NCBI GenBank assembly: GCA_017523925.1
Contig: JAFWVQ010000007.1
Span: 1 to 50,122, forward strand
Length of the DNA: 50,122 nt
From: Clostridia bacterium
Lineage (GTDB): Bacteria; Bacillota; Clostridia; Christensenellales; CAG-138
Direction: 5' to 3'
Below, in pieces: positions 32,905 through 40,786 of the stretch; positions within the stretch are counted from its first letter, which is position 1, and every line of letters starts with the position of its first letter. Under the pieces are notes generated by a model. It was not told the origin of the DNA and ran no database searches. It saw only the letters and a program-made list of their open reading frames with translations. Position numbers and translations under genes: made by a program.

Positions 32905-33438
32905 TTATTCCATATCGGAAAGCTCCGCTTTCAGCCGCGCCTTGGCGCGTGTGATCAGGTTATCCACCTGCTTCGGGCTTTTTTTCATTACCGATGCCGC
33001 TTCCTTATAGCTCATGCCCTCGATATAAACGAGGTGTACCGCCGTTTGAAGCTCGCTCTCAAGCGAGGCTATCGCGCGGTGCAGCCGCCTCTTGCGCTCG
33101 TTTTCGATGACCTCGGTTTCAAGCGAGGTCCGATCCGCAAGCTCGAGCTCATCGGGCGGAACGAGCACCGTTCGGCGATGCTTTTTAAGATGGTTCAGCG
33201 CCTTATGCCTTGCTATCGCAAAAAGGTAGGTTTTCAGCGAGGATCTGAAAGCGTACCGCTTTTTGTGAACAACAAGCTCCAGCATCGTGTCGATCGCCAC
33301 GTCCTCGGAGGCGTGAATGTCGTTCAGATACCCGTTTATAAACAGAGTCAGATTGTTAAAATACAGTTCGAGCACCTCGGTGAAGGCGTCCTCATCGCCC
33401 TCAAGATAGCGCCGATAGCTGTTTTCGCCTGCTTGCAT
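32905..33438 (-). CDS. ECF-type RNA polymerase sigma factor
   Basis: 177 residues with only regions 2 and 4, as in extracytoplasmic-function sigmas. Region 2 spans about residues 14-88 (FTEVLELYFNNLTLFINGYL, ASEDVAIDTMLELV, LKTYLFAIARHKALNHLKKH). Region 4 spans about 118-172 (LESELQTAVHLVYIEGMSYK, EAASVMKKSPKQVDNLITRA). It heads a leftward operon with a membrane protein and two serpins, so the envelope or protease stress it answers may be the one the serpins counter (inference). CCGGAGGG precedes ATG 33438. Its promoter (33528-33556) is a sigma-A type, TTGACC-17-TATAAT. Confidence 0.88.
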   Translation of the reverse strand: MQAGENSYRRYLEGDEDAFTEVLELYFNNLTLFINGYLNDIHASEDVAIDTMLELVVHKKRYAFRSSLKTYLFAIARHKALNHLKKHRRTVLVPPDELELADRTSLETEVIENERKRRLHRAIASLESELQTAVHLVYIEGMSYKEAASVMKKSPKQVDNLITRAKARLKAELSDME

Positions 33439-33527
33439 AGACCCTCCGGATAGGTTGAATGCTTAAGCTTACACCCATTAGTCAAGCGAAAAGCGCCTTT
33501 TCCTTGCGCCATTCGCCCCAATATGAA

Positions 33528-33556
33528 ATTATATTATTTCTTCGCCCCCGGGTCAA
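33528..33556 (-). promoter_or_regulatory. promoter of the sigma/anti-sigma/serpin operon
   Basis: Minus-strand TTGACC (33551-33556), 17-bp spacer, TATAAT (33528-33533). Confidence 0.75.
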
Positions 33557-33602
33557 GCGAAAAGCCGGCGGGAGGGCAGTTTGCGGTATTTCGCGGTTTT
33601 CC

Positions 33603-33631
33603 TTGAAAAAACGCTCCGTCTGTGCTATATT
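33603..33631 (+). promoter_or_regulatory. promoter of tsaC
   Basis: TTGAAA (33603-33608), 17-bp spacer, TATATT (33626-33631). Confidence 0.65.
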
Positions 33632-33676
33632 CTATAAGGCGCATCAGTGCGCAGAAGAAAGGGAATGCTTCCGAAT

Positions 33677-34717
33677 ATGAAAACCGAGCTTTTCAACGCC
33701 AAAACTCAAAAGGAAAACGGCACCGCGCTGGCGGGGCGGGTCATCCGCTCCGGCGGTCTTGTTGTGTTTCCGACCGAAACGGTCTACGGCCTCGGCGCAA
33801 ACGGCTTGGACGGCGAAGCTGTTTCCAGAATTTTTGAGGCGAAGGGCCGCCCGAGCGACAATCCGCTGATACTGCATATCGCGAAAAAGAGCGACGTTAA
33901 GCCGCTTTGGAAGCAGATACCCGAAAAGGCGCGGCTTTTGATGGATGCATTCTGGCCGGGACCGCTGACGCTTGTTTACCTCAAAAGCCCGATCGTTCCC
34001 GACGAGGTCACTGCGGGGCTCGACACGGTCGCCGTGCGAATGCCGGAGCATAAAACGGCGCTCGCGCTCATTCGCGCCGCCGGCGTGCCGATCGCCGCAC
34101 CGAGCGCGAATCTTTCGGGCAAGCCCAGCCCAACCTGCGTTTCCCACGTTATCGAGGATATGGACGGGCGCGTGGACGTAATAATCGACGGCGGGGACTG
34201 CACGGTCGGCGTTGAATCGACGGTGCTTTCGCTCGTTGGCGAGCCCACGATACTGCGCCCCGGCGGCATCACGAAGGAGATGCTCGAGGGCGTTATCGGG
34301 AGCGTGAAGATTGCAAATGCGGTGCTGAACCCGCTCGGCGAGAACGAGCAGGCCGCCTCCCCGGGCATGAAGTATCGGCACTACGCGCCGGACTGCGAGG
34401 TCGCCGTTGCGCTCGGAAGCCCCAAAGCAGCCGCCGGTATTATCGCAAGGGAGTACCAAAAAGCGGAGGCGGAGGGCAAAAACTGCAAAATTTTTGCGAC
34501 GGAGCAGACTAAAAACTACTATAAGGGCAAAAAATATGTTATAATCGGGGACAGGGATATGCCGGCAACGCTGCTTGCCGCGCTTTTTGGCGCGCTCAGG
34601 GAGGAATCCGTCGGCACGGATCTGATACTTGCCGAGGGCATACCGGAGAGCGGCGAGGGGCTTGCCTATATGAACAGGCTTCTGCGCGCATCAGGCTTCA
34701 AAGTGATAAAATATTAA
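33677..34717 (+). CDS. tsaC: L-threonylcarbamoyladenylate synthase (Sua5/TsaC/YwlC)
   Basis: 346 residues. It makes threonylcarbamoyl-AMP from threonine, bicarbonate and ATP for the t6A37 modification of ANN-decoding tRNAs. The YrdC domain is residues ~15-200 (GGLVVFPTETVYGLGANG, KGRPSDNPLILHI, FWPGPLTLVY, AAPSANLSGKPSPT, STVLSL, ILRPGGIT). The PGMKYRHYAP motif leads into the C-terminal Sua5 Rossmann domain, making this the long form. I choose ATG 33677 (MKTELF); ATG 33665 and GTG 33647 are in frame, but the AAAGGG site is too close to the former. tsaB/D/E are not in the window. Confidence 0.92.
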   Translation: MKTELFNAKTQKENGTALAGRVIRSGGLVVFPTETVYGLGANGLDGEAVSRIFEAKGRPSDNPLILHIAKKSDVKPLWKQIPEKARLLMDAFWPGPLTLVYLKSPIVPDEVTAGLDTVAVRMPEHKTALALIRAAGVPIAAPSANLSGKPSPTCVSHVIEDMDGRVDVIIDGGDCTVGVESTVLSLVGEPTILRPGGITKEMLEGVIGSVKIANAVLNPLGENEQAASPGMKYRHYAPDCEVAVALGSPKAAAGIIAREYQKAEAEGKNCKIFATEQTKNYYKGKKYVIIGDRDMPATLLAALFGALREESVGTDLILAEGIPESGEGLAYMNRLLRASGFKVIKY

Positions 34718-34758
34718 GTTTAATATAATATTACTATTATAAAACCCAGGAGGAAAAA

Positions 34759-35373
34759 ATGAAAATCGCAATCGGCTGCGACCACGGCGGCTACGAACTC
34801 AAAACGAAGATAGTCAAGTATCTTGAGGATCACGGCTATCGCTACTCCGATTTCGGCTGCTCCTCGAGCACCAAGAGCGTGGACTATCCCGACATCGCCT
34901 TCCCCGTTGCCGAGGCCGTTGCAAGCGGCAAGTACGATCGCGGCATCCTCGTTTGCGGCACCGGCATAGGCGTTTCCATCTGCGCAAACAGGGTCAAGGG
35001 CGTTCGCTGCGCGCTTTGCTCCGACCCCGTTTCCGCCGAGCTTACAAGGAAGCACAACGATTCAAACGTGCTTGCGCTCGGAGGCAGGATCATCGGCAGC
35101 AAGGTCGCCGAGGCCATCGTGAGCAAATGGCTCTCCACGGAGTTTGAGGGCGGCAGGCATGAGCGCAGGCTCACCAAGATCGCCGGCTACACCCCGGGCA
35201 GCTACAGCGGCCCCGACTCGTCGAGCGGAGGCTTCGGCTCGCACGGCGGCTCGCATTCCTCGGGCTCATCCCATCACAGCATCCACTCCTCGAGCGGGCT
35301 GCACGGCTCGAGAAGCGGCGCTCATTCGCATCACTCGGGCGGCTCTGGCCATGACGGCTCAAGCTCGAAATAA
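34759..35373 (+). CDS. rpiB: ribose-5-phosphate isomerase B with a Ser/Gly/His-rich C-terminal tail
   Basis: 204 residues. Residues 1-~145 are a normal RpiB, interconverting ribose-5-P and ribulose-5-P: MKIAIGCDHGGYELK, SVDYPDIAFPVAEAV, GILVCGTGIGVSICANRVKG (catalytic Cys), HNDSNVLALGGRIIG, and FEGGRHERRL near the normal end. A further ~58 residues made almost only of Ser, Gly and His (ten His, e.g. GSHGGSHSSGSSHH) follow without a break. Usual RpiB is 140-150 residues, so the tail is an addition. It begins 41 nt after tsaC with GGAGG; upp follows at 78 nt, so a nucleotide-supply operon is likely. Confidence 0.93.
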   Translation: MKIAIGCDHGGYELKTKIVKYLEDHGYRYSDFGCSSSTKSVDYPDIAFPVAEAVASGKYDRGILVCGTGIGVSICANRVKGVRCALCSDPVSAELTRKHNDSNVLALGGRIIGSKVAEAIVSKWLSTEFEGGRHERRLTKIAGYTPGSYSGPDSSSGGFGSHGGSHSSGSSHHSIHSSSGLHGSRSGAHSHHSGGSGHDGSSSK

Positions 35374-35450
35374 GCAGTAAACGCCAATCCCTTCCGCGGT
35401 TTGGCATCCGCAACCGATCAAATACCGTTCACTGAAACAAGGGGGTAAAC

Positions 35451-36092
35451 ATGGAAAATTACATGGAAAACGTTGTTGTTATCGATCATCCGCTCGTTCA
35501 GCACAAGCTCACCTTTTTAAGGGACAGGAGCACCGGCACCAAGGATTTCCGCATGCTTCTTCGCGAGCTTGCGACGCTTATGGCATACGAAGTGACCCGC
35601 GATCTGCCGCTTGAGGAGAGGGAAATCGAAACGCCCGTTGCAAGGACCACCGCGAAGGTGCTTGCGGGCAGGAAGCTCGGCATCGTGCCCATCCTGCGCG
35701 CGGGTCTCGGCATGGCGGAGGGCATCATGGATCTCATCCCCGCCGCGAAGGTGGGCCATATCGGCCTTTACCGCGATCCCGATACGCTCGAGCCCAAGGG
35801 CTATTATCAGAAGCTGCCCACCGACACGAGCGACCGCGACATGATCGTTGTGGACCCCATGCTCGCGACCGGCGGCTCTGCGATCGAGGGCATCCGCATC
35901 ATGAAGGAGGCCGGCTGCAAGACGGTTCGCCTGATGTGCCTTGTGGCGGCGCCCGAGGGCATCAAGGCGCTGCATAAGGCGTATCCCGACGTAACGATCT
36001 TCACCGCCGCAGTGGACAGCCACCTCAACGATCACGGCTATATCGTGCCGGGTCTCGGCGATGCGGGTGATCGCATCTTCGGAACGAAGTAA
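35451..36092 (+). CDS. upp: uracil phosphoribosyltransferase
   Basis: 213 residues, the usual UPRT length; converts uracil plus PRPP to UMP for pyrimidine salvage in the cytoplasm. Motifs: [13 protein letters not shown] near the start, [35 protein letters not shown], the PRPP loop [14 protein letters not shown], and the uracil-binding end [24 protein letters not shown] precedes ATG 35451 by 5 nt; a second in-frame ATG at 35463 is less well placed. It follows rpiB, which helps make the PRPP precursor. A dispersed repeat and a terminator follow. Confidence 0.95.
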   Translation: MENYMENVVVIDHPLVQHKLTFLRDRSTGTKDFRMLLRELATLMAYEVTRDLPLEEREIETPVARTTAKVLAGRKLGIVPILRAGLGMAEGIMDLIPAAKVGHIGLYRDPDTLEPKGYYQKLPTDTSDRDMIVVDPMLATGGSAIEGIRIMKEAGCKTVRLMCLVAAPEGIKALHKAYPDVTIFTAAVDSHLNDHGYIVPGLGDAGDRIFGTK

Positions 36093-36100
36093 TCTTATTG

Positions 36101-36165
36101 TAGTGAAGAGTGAAGAGTGAATAGTGAATAATGAATAGTTGTGGTTGAAATTCCTGCGGAATTTC
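36101..36165 (+). repeat. dispersed intergenic repeat, copy 2
   Basis: Run of AGTGAA/AGTGAATA words, then TGAATAATGAATAGTTGTGG and the hairpin GAAATTCC-TGC-GGAATTTC. The core matches 30590-30640 on the opposite strand; only the loop differs. Each copy lies 10 nt or less beyond a stop codon. Confidence 0.85.
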
Positions 36166-36260
36166 TTCGGAATTATTCATGGGATAAGATGGAGCTGAGT
36201 TCCCTTCGGGAGTCTCCGTAGGGCTTACCCGCGCCCGATATAACGATACATTCTGCATTC

Positions 36261-36291
36261 ACCGACCGCGGCCGAGCTGCGGTCGGTTTTT
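36261..36291 (+). terminator. terminator of the tsaC-rpiB-upp group
   Basis: ACCGACCGC / GCGGTCGGT (36261-36269, 36279-36287), then TTTTTG. Confidence 0.85.
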
Positions 36292-36326
36292 GTTTGCCCT
36301 TGATTCTCTTGTTAATAGATTTCTAT

Positions 36327-36355
36327 TTGATTGATTCTCTTAAATATGGTATAAT
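36327..36355 (+). promoter_or_regulatory. promoter of the phage-type cassette
   Basis: TTGATT (36327-36332), 17-bp spacer, TATAAT (36350-36355). It lies in the AT-rich strip just before the phage genes. Confidence 0.75.
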
Positions 36356-36400
36356 AATAGTAGAGGCATTTTTACACGCGCGCCGGCTTCATTTGATCAC

Positions 36401-36580
36401 ATGAGAAATACCGCAGCATTTTCAGTCTCTATTCACGCTTTGCAATCCGAACGGGAAGCGGGAGGTGCCATCCGTATTTACCGCGCGCGGCTGCGGCAGA
36501 GGCGGCATTCCGTTCAGGCGGCAAAAGCAGATCGTAACCAAGCGGAAAAAGCGAATTCAAATTTTACGGAGGCAGGATGA
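36401..36580 (+). CDS. possible 59-residue leader ORF overlapping the tail-fibre start
   Basis: ATG 36401 opens a frame of 59 codons whose TGA overlaps the ATG of the tail-fibre gene (ATGA). The product is basic in the middle (RIYRARLRQRRHSVQAAKAD) and matches nothing I know. No ribosome site precedes the ATG, so translation is doubtful; the overlap could be chance. Confidence 0.2.
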   Translation: MRNTAAFSVSIHALQSEREAGGAIRIYRARLRQRRHSVQAAKADRNQAEKANSNFTEAG

Positions 36581-39234
36581 ACAACAGCAAACTTACCGTA
36601 ACGGTCCGCAACAAGGTGCCCGAGATACGCTTCGGGGAATACCTCGTTTCGGACAACAAGCAGCTGAAGATCGTGTTCGATCTGGATTCCGAGTGGGACG
36701 CCTTCGCGCATAAGACGGCCCGATTCGATCTAGACGGATGGCAGTTCGACATCGCCTTCACGGGCGATACCGTTACCCTCCCCCTTCTGCCCGCATACAG
36801 CGGCGAGCTAAGCGTGGGAGTTTACGCGGGCGATCTTTCAACTACCACGAGCGTTCGCATCCCCGTGCGCAGCTCTGTGCTTGCGCGCTCGGGTGAGATC
36901 GGCGCGGAGGACGCCGCCGAGATAGCGCGGGTTGCCGCCGAGGCCGCCAGAGTGGATGCGGAGAACGCAAGAGCAGCCGCCGAAGCGCTGAGGGTGCAGG
37001 CGGAGAACACGAGAGTTTCCAATGAAAACGCGCGCATCCAGGCCGAGAGTGCAAGGCAGAGCGCCGAGCGCGGCCGAGCGGACGCCGAGAGCGCCAGAGT
37101 GAGCGCGGAGAACGCAAGAGCCGCCGCGGAAAGCGCAAGAAGCGACGCGGAGAATGAGCGAGAGCACACCGAAAACGCACGCGAGCTCAGCGAGTACAGG
37201 CGCAATCTCGCCGAGCAGGCAAGGCAGGACGCGGAGAGCGCACGCGCTGCGGCGGAGGCAGCAAGGGTGAGCGCGGAGGCGGCAAGAAGCGAAGCCGAAA
37301 CGCAGCGCGCCTCGGCGGAGCGGACGCGATCGGGCGCAGAGAGCGAGCGCAATTGGAGCGAATCGCTTCGCCAGGGCGCGGAAAGCCTTCGCGCCTCGGC
37401 CGAGAGCACGAGGGCGGCGCAGGAGGCGGCGAGGCAGAGCGCCGAGACCGCAAGGGCGAGCGCGGAGCGCATAAGATCGAGCGCTGAGACCGCAAGGGCG
37501 CAGAACGAATTGGACCGCATCGCCGCCGAGATCCAAAGGGAGCAGCGCATCGCCGCCGTGATCGCGGAATTTGGCGAATACATGCAGCAAAACGACGTTT
37601 TCGACGTGCTTGCGCTGATACGCGAATACGGCACGAGGAACGCGCTGAGGCTGTTTTGCCTGGCAAACGCGCCTCTCATCGGCCTGGATACGGCCGTGCT
37701 GCGCTTCTTCGCGGCAGCCTCGGCGACGGTGGTGGAGACCTACACCTCGAGCTTCTACCGCTACTCCACCTCGACCTCGCCCGTCGGCACCAAGAAGGAT
37801 GCGAACGCGGGTCTCGTATGCGAGCCCTCGACCAACGACACGGCGGGGCGCGACGACTACGCCGATCTGCCGCTCTTTGCGTGCTTCGACTGCAACTACA
37901 CGATCGACGGCACTACGCTCGAGCCAGTTTTGCACGCGATAAAGGATGTTTACGGCGAATTCTCGGCTTCCCCTTCCGACAGCTTCGTCGGCGTTTTGCA
38001 GATGACGGGATGGGTACGCCGAACCGCCGATAACACCGAGAAAACCGTGGAATATGCCGCCTATCGCAAGGAGGCGGGCTTCGATCCCCTGCCCGAGGCG
38101 GTGCGCGCGAGCGACAACAGCGTTCGGCCGTTCGTTATCCACGCCAAATACGCGGCGGGTTACAATTCGGCAGGCAAGCTTTCGAGCGTTTCGGGCGCCC
38201 AGCCCGTTACCGGCAGACCCTCGAGCGCGGGCGGCAGGAGCGTCGGCCGTGACGCGCAGATAACGCTTTGGCGCGCATGGGGAGACCAGTACTGCGGCGC
38301 AAGCATCTGCGATCAGGCGTTTCTGCAGACGATGCTTGAGATAAAGTACGCCTGTCTCGGCAGCTCTCAGGTGATGAGGGGCGTTGACCTTTATTCGGCG
38401 TATGCCTCTATCCGCGTTTCGGAAACGGGAGTCAAGCGCGCAATAGTGAGCTATGCAACCAACTATCTTGTTGGCATGTGCGTTTCACTCGGCACTTCGC
38501 ACGACCGCAGCGCGGCGGCATGCTACAATGTTTGCCCGATCGCGGCCATTACGAATGTTGAAGATATCAACGTGAACGGCATGGACTACAAAGCGCTGAC
38601 GCTCGATACTCCGAACACCTTCGATACCGATGCTATGACTACCCGCTTGGTTCTGCATCCGTGGAAAACGGGCTCCACCGATGCGGTCAAGGGCAACGAC
38701 GGCAGCCCCTACAACAACCTGAGCGGGAAGGAGCCCTTCAAGCTTCAGGGCATCGAGCTGATGCTCGGCGCGGGCGAAGCGATGGGCTCAACGCTGCTCA
38801 AAAACAACCCGGGCAGCATAGGCATCTACGAAAACCGCCGCGCTTCGCAGATCACGAGCGGCGGCGGCGCATCCGGCATGGCGAATCTCGGCACGATAAA
38901 CAAGGTGAACGAAAACACGACCTACCCGTTTATCGCCGAGCTCAACTGGACGGGCGGTCCCGAGGCGTACATGCTGCCCGCGAGTATAGGCGGCTCGGCT
39001 AATTCCTCGCGCGGCTACTGCGCATCGCTGCATCAAACGAGCTACAATCGCGGTGGGTATTCGAGCGCTTACTCCGTTTACGGCCCGATCGGCGGCACGG
39101 ACAACAACGGCCTCGCGTTCATTGAAGGCACTTTCGAGAGCCTCACCTCTCAGGGTTGGGAATACACCTGCCGCGCCTGCGGAACGGCGGGCAATCGCGG
39201 GGTCTACACCGTGAGCAGCGGATCGATCGGATAA
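36577..39234 (+). CDS. phage tail/baseplate fibre protein with long AExxRxx repeat
   Basis: 885 residues in three parts. Residues 1-~105 are the beta-rich baseplate-attachment domain common in Clostridia prophages (FDLDSEWDAFAHKTARFDLD, LSVGVYAGDLSTTT). Residues 114-323 are 30 uninterrupted seven-residue repeats of the form AExxRxx, a long coiled or trimeric stalk. The remainder (~340-885) is a Gly/Ser/Tyr/Trp-rich receptor-type domain (ITLWRAWGDQYCGASICDQA, GGPEAYMLPASIGGSANSSR, NNGLAFIEGTFESL) of the kind that closes phage tail fibres. CGGAGG precedes ATG 36577. Host-receptor binding is inferred. It heads a five-gene cassette that lacks capsid, terminase, tape-measure and integrase genes. 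Confidence 0.85.
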   Translation: MNNSKLTVTVRNKVPEIRFGEYLVSDNKQLKIVFDLDSEWDAFAHKTARFDLDGWQFDIAFTGDTVTLPLLPAYSGELSVGVYAGDLSTTTSVRIPVRSSVLARSGEIGAEDAAEIARVAAEAARVDAENARAAAEALRVQAENTRVSNENARIQAESARQSAERGRADAESARVSAENARAAAESARSDAENEREHTENARELSEYRRNLAEQARQDAESARAAAEAARVSAEAARSEAETQRASAERTRSGAESERNWSESLRQGAESLRASAESTRAAQEAARQSAETARASAERIRSSAETARAQNELDRIAAEIQREQRIAAVIAEFGEYMQQNDVFDVLALIREYGTRNALRLFCLANAPLIGLDTAVLRFFAAASATVVETYTSSFYRYSTSTSPVGTKKDANAGLVCEPSTNDTAGRDDYADLPLFACFDCNYTIDGTTLEPVLHAIKDVYGEFSASPSDSFVGVLQMTGWVRRTADNTEKTVEYAAYRKEAGFDPLPEAVRASDNSVRPFVIHAKYAAGYNSAGKLSSVSGAQPVTGRPSSAGGRSVGRDAQITLWRAWGDQYCGASICDQAFLQTMLEIKYACLGSSQVMRGVDLYSAYASIRVSETGVKRAIVSYATNYLVGMCVSLGTSHDRSAAACYNVCPIAAITNVEDINVNGMDYKALTLDTPNTFDTDAMTTRLVLHPWKTGSTDAVKGNDGSPYNNLSGKEPFKLQGIELMLGAGEAMGSTLLKNNPGSIGIYENRRASQITSGGGASGMANLGTINKVNENTTYPFIAELNWTGGPEAYMLPASIGGSANSSRGYCASLHQTSYNRGGYSSAYSVYGPIGGTDNNGLAFIEGTFESLTSQGWEYTCRACGTAGNRGVYTVSSGSIG
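36916..37545 (+). repeat. 30 x 21-bp coding repeat (AExxRxx heptads)
   Basis: Every seventh codon pair encodes Ala-Glu and the fifth position is nearly always Arg. DNA words such as GCGGAGAACGCAAGAG and GCCGAGAGCGCAAG recur at multiples of 21 bp, so unit gain and loss by recombination is expected. Confidence 0.9.
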
Positions 39235-39260
39235 GAAGGCGGAAGGAGGCAAAGCAAGCT

Positions 39261-39653
39261 ATGATAAATAACGTTACATTCAACGAAATGCCCGAAACGG
39301 TGGTTTTCACCCCTCTTCCGAACGGCAAGGCGGATATCTGGATAAGAAGGAATATCCGCGAATTCGCTGCCGAGGAGGACGCGGACGGCGAGAACCTCAC
39401 CGTTACGAAATGGGCGGCGGACGAGGCGTACATGCGCGCCGATACGACGCTTGAGGCGATCGAAGCGGATATCGAGGCGGCATTCGCACGCGCCGCCGCA
39501 TGGAAGATGGGTGACGACGAAGAAAAACAGCTGAGCGACGGCGAGCGCATCGCGCTTCTTGAAAGGGAAAACGCGGAGCTGTTTCGCCAGCTCACGGACA
39601 CGCAGCTTGCGCTCTGCGAGCTGTACGAAAGCCTGATCGAACAGGAGGAATGA
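39261..39653 (+). CDS. small phage-type hypothetical protein
   Basis: 130 residues. The N-terminal half is beta-rich (MINNVTFNEMPETVVFTPLP, ADIWIRRNIREF). It is followed by a WAADEAYMR stretch and a C-terminal coiled-coil (RIALLERENAELFRQLTDTQ). I know proteins of this layout from the gene slot just after tail fibres in Clostridia prophages; the function is unknown, perhaps fibre assembly or attachment. GGAAGGAGG lies 11 nt before ATG 39261; the gene is 26 nt downstream of the fibre gene, and its stop is followed after 2 nt by the next ATG, so the cassette is one transcript. Confidence 0.75.
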   Translation: MINNVTFNEMPETVVFTPLPNGKADIWIRRNIREFAAEEDADGENLTVTKWAADEAYMRADTTLEAIEADIEAAFARAAAWKMGDDEEKQLSDGERIALLERENAELFRQLTDTQLALCELYESLIEQEE

Positions 39654-39655
39654 GG

Positions 39656-39781
39656 ATGGCAATTATCTATGCGGAGCTGATAATCAAGGGCTACAAGGAG
39701 CTTGAGGACGTTCCCGCGCGGCTTCGAAGCCGCGTTGCGGAGCTTATCGACGGGCTGAACGGGGAGGATGAAAATGTATAA
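39656..39781 (+). CDS. CD1375-like small phage protein, 41 residues
   Basis: Translation from ATG 39656 gives MAIIYAELIIKGYKELEDVP followed by ARLRSRVAELIDGLN and a short acidic end. The pattern 'IYA.LI.KG...L.DVP..L...V...' is that of the CD1375 family, a tiny protein found in the tail-fibre-to-lysis interval of many Clostridia prophages; function unknown. The ribosome site ACAGGAGGA lies in the end of the preceding gene. Its stop overlaps the start of the endolysin gene, again showing tight coupling. Confidence 0.75.
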   Translation: MAIIYAELIIKGYKELEDVPARLRSRVAELIDGLNGEDENV

Positions 39782-40532
39782 GGTATTGGATTTTATTCGC
39801 CGCGCACTGTCGCACGCAAAGCGCGAAAGCATACCCGAGGGCGCGCTGCTTCCGGTCAAGCTCGAGGAATGCGGCACGGAAAAATGGGAGTATCTCTACG
39901 GAAGCGTTCGCGTTCAGACGAACAGGGACACCATCGACCGCTATTTTACCGACCATTACTCCAAGAGCATGAGCCGCGAGAAGTACGATTCCTACACCGG
40001 GAATTGGCCGAAGGACGGCTATGCGACCGACTGCCAGGGACTTCTTGACGCCTACATGACCTGCGATCTCGGCGAAAAGACCGATATAAACGCCGATATG
40101 AACTACAAGTATTGGTGCGAGGACAAGGGCGAATGCAGGTCCATCTCCCGCGAATTCGTGCTCGGCGAGGCCGTGTTCATGAGAAGCGAGAGCACGGGCA
40201 GGATGCACCACGTAGGCTGGGTCTGTGGCTTCATGCCGGACGGCGAACCGCTGATAGTGGAAGCGCGGGGCATCGCCTACGGCGTGGTCGTAACGAGGTT
40301 CAATTCAAGGGGCTGGACGCATCGCGGACTTATGAAGGCGAAGTTCGATTATGAGGACGCGCCGGGCTTTGCGGAGCTTAGTGCGAAAAGCGGCGATGGC
40401 GAAGGTGAAGGCAGTGGTCCCGAGCACGCCGCGCCGAAGGAGGGCTTTGCCGAGGTATGCGCCGTTTTGGGCGATTTCATCCTCGAAAGCGGCAGATATT
40501 CGCTTGCGGTGATAAGAAGCGAAAGGAAGTGA
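39774..40532 (+). CDS. phage endolysin, NlpC/P60-like cysteine peptidase
   Basis: 252 residues without a signal peptide. A catalytic-type Cys in YATDCQGLLDAYM and His in RMHHVGWVCGFM fit the NlpC/P60 layout, in which the peptidase cuts peptidoglycan stem peptides. After residue ~205 a Gly/Glu linker leads to a short C-terminal segment (FAEVCAVLGDFILESGRYSL), possibly a wall-binding or dimer element. ATG 39774 is chosen because GGGGAGG lies 6 nt upstream; ATG 39768 abuts that site. It immediately precedes a holin, so together they form a lysis module. Confidence 0.82.
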   Translation: MYKVLDFIRRALSHAKRESIPEGALLPVKLEECGTEKWEYLYGSVRVQTNRDTIDRYFTDHYSKSMSREKYDSYTGNWPKDGYATDCQGLLDAYMTCDLGEKTDINADMNYKYWCEDKGECRSISREFVLGEAVFMRSESTGRMHHVGWVCGFMPDGEPLIVEARGIAYGVVVTRFNSRGWTHRGLMKAKFDYEDAPGFAELSAKSGDGEGEGSGPEHAAPKEGFAEVCAVLGDFILESGRYSLAVIRSERK

Positions 40533-40537
40533 GCAAG

Positions 40538-40738
40538 ATGAACGGGATACTTACCAAGGAATGGTTCAAGGCGGCGCTCGTTCGCGCGCTTCGCACCGTG
40601 GCGCAGTCCGCCCTTGCCATGATCGGCACGGCTTCGGCTTTGGGCGAGGTGGATTGGCGAGCTGTCGCGGCGACGGCGGTGCTGAGCGGCATGCTCTCCA
40701 TGCTCACGAGCCTTGCTGGGCTGCCGGAGTGCAGATAA
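40538..40738 (+). CDS. phage holin, r1t type
   Basis: 66 residues with the r1t-holin pattern: amphipathic start MNGILTKEWFKAALVRALRT, first helix VAQSALAMIGTASALG, short turn VDWRAV, second helix AATAVLSGMLSMLTSLAGLP and a short charged end. Holins of this family form membrane lesions that let the endolysin reach the wall. The gene begins 5 nt after the endolysin stop; GAAAGGAAG is the ribosome site. A strong terminator (40787-40815) closes the cassette, so all five genes are flanked by a promoter and a terminator. Confidence 0.88.
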   Translation: MNGILTKEWFKAALVRALRTVAQSALAMIGTASALGEVDWRAVAATAVLSGMLSMLTSLAGLPECR

Positions 40739-40786
40739 CTTAGGCGGAAAGGCTTATTTCAAGATCCATATCGTTCTTCATCTTTC

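Larger units (their letters stand above)
36093..36576. other. intergenic region between upp and the phage cassette
   Basis: Holds a dispersed repeat (36101-36165), a terminator (36261-36291), a direct repeat TTGATTCTCTT (36300 and 36331) and a promoter (36327-36355). A 59-codon opening at 36401-36580 is listed separately. This is where the local context changes from housekeeping to phage-type genes. Confidence 0.6.

Noticed and set aside
38900..39234. Diversity-generating retroelement target at the fibre C-terminus
   Set aside because: The domain type would fit, but I see neither a reverse transcriptase nor a template repeat in the window.
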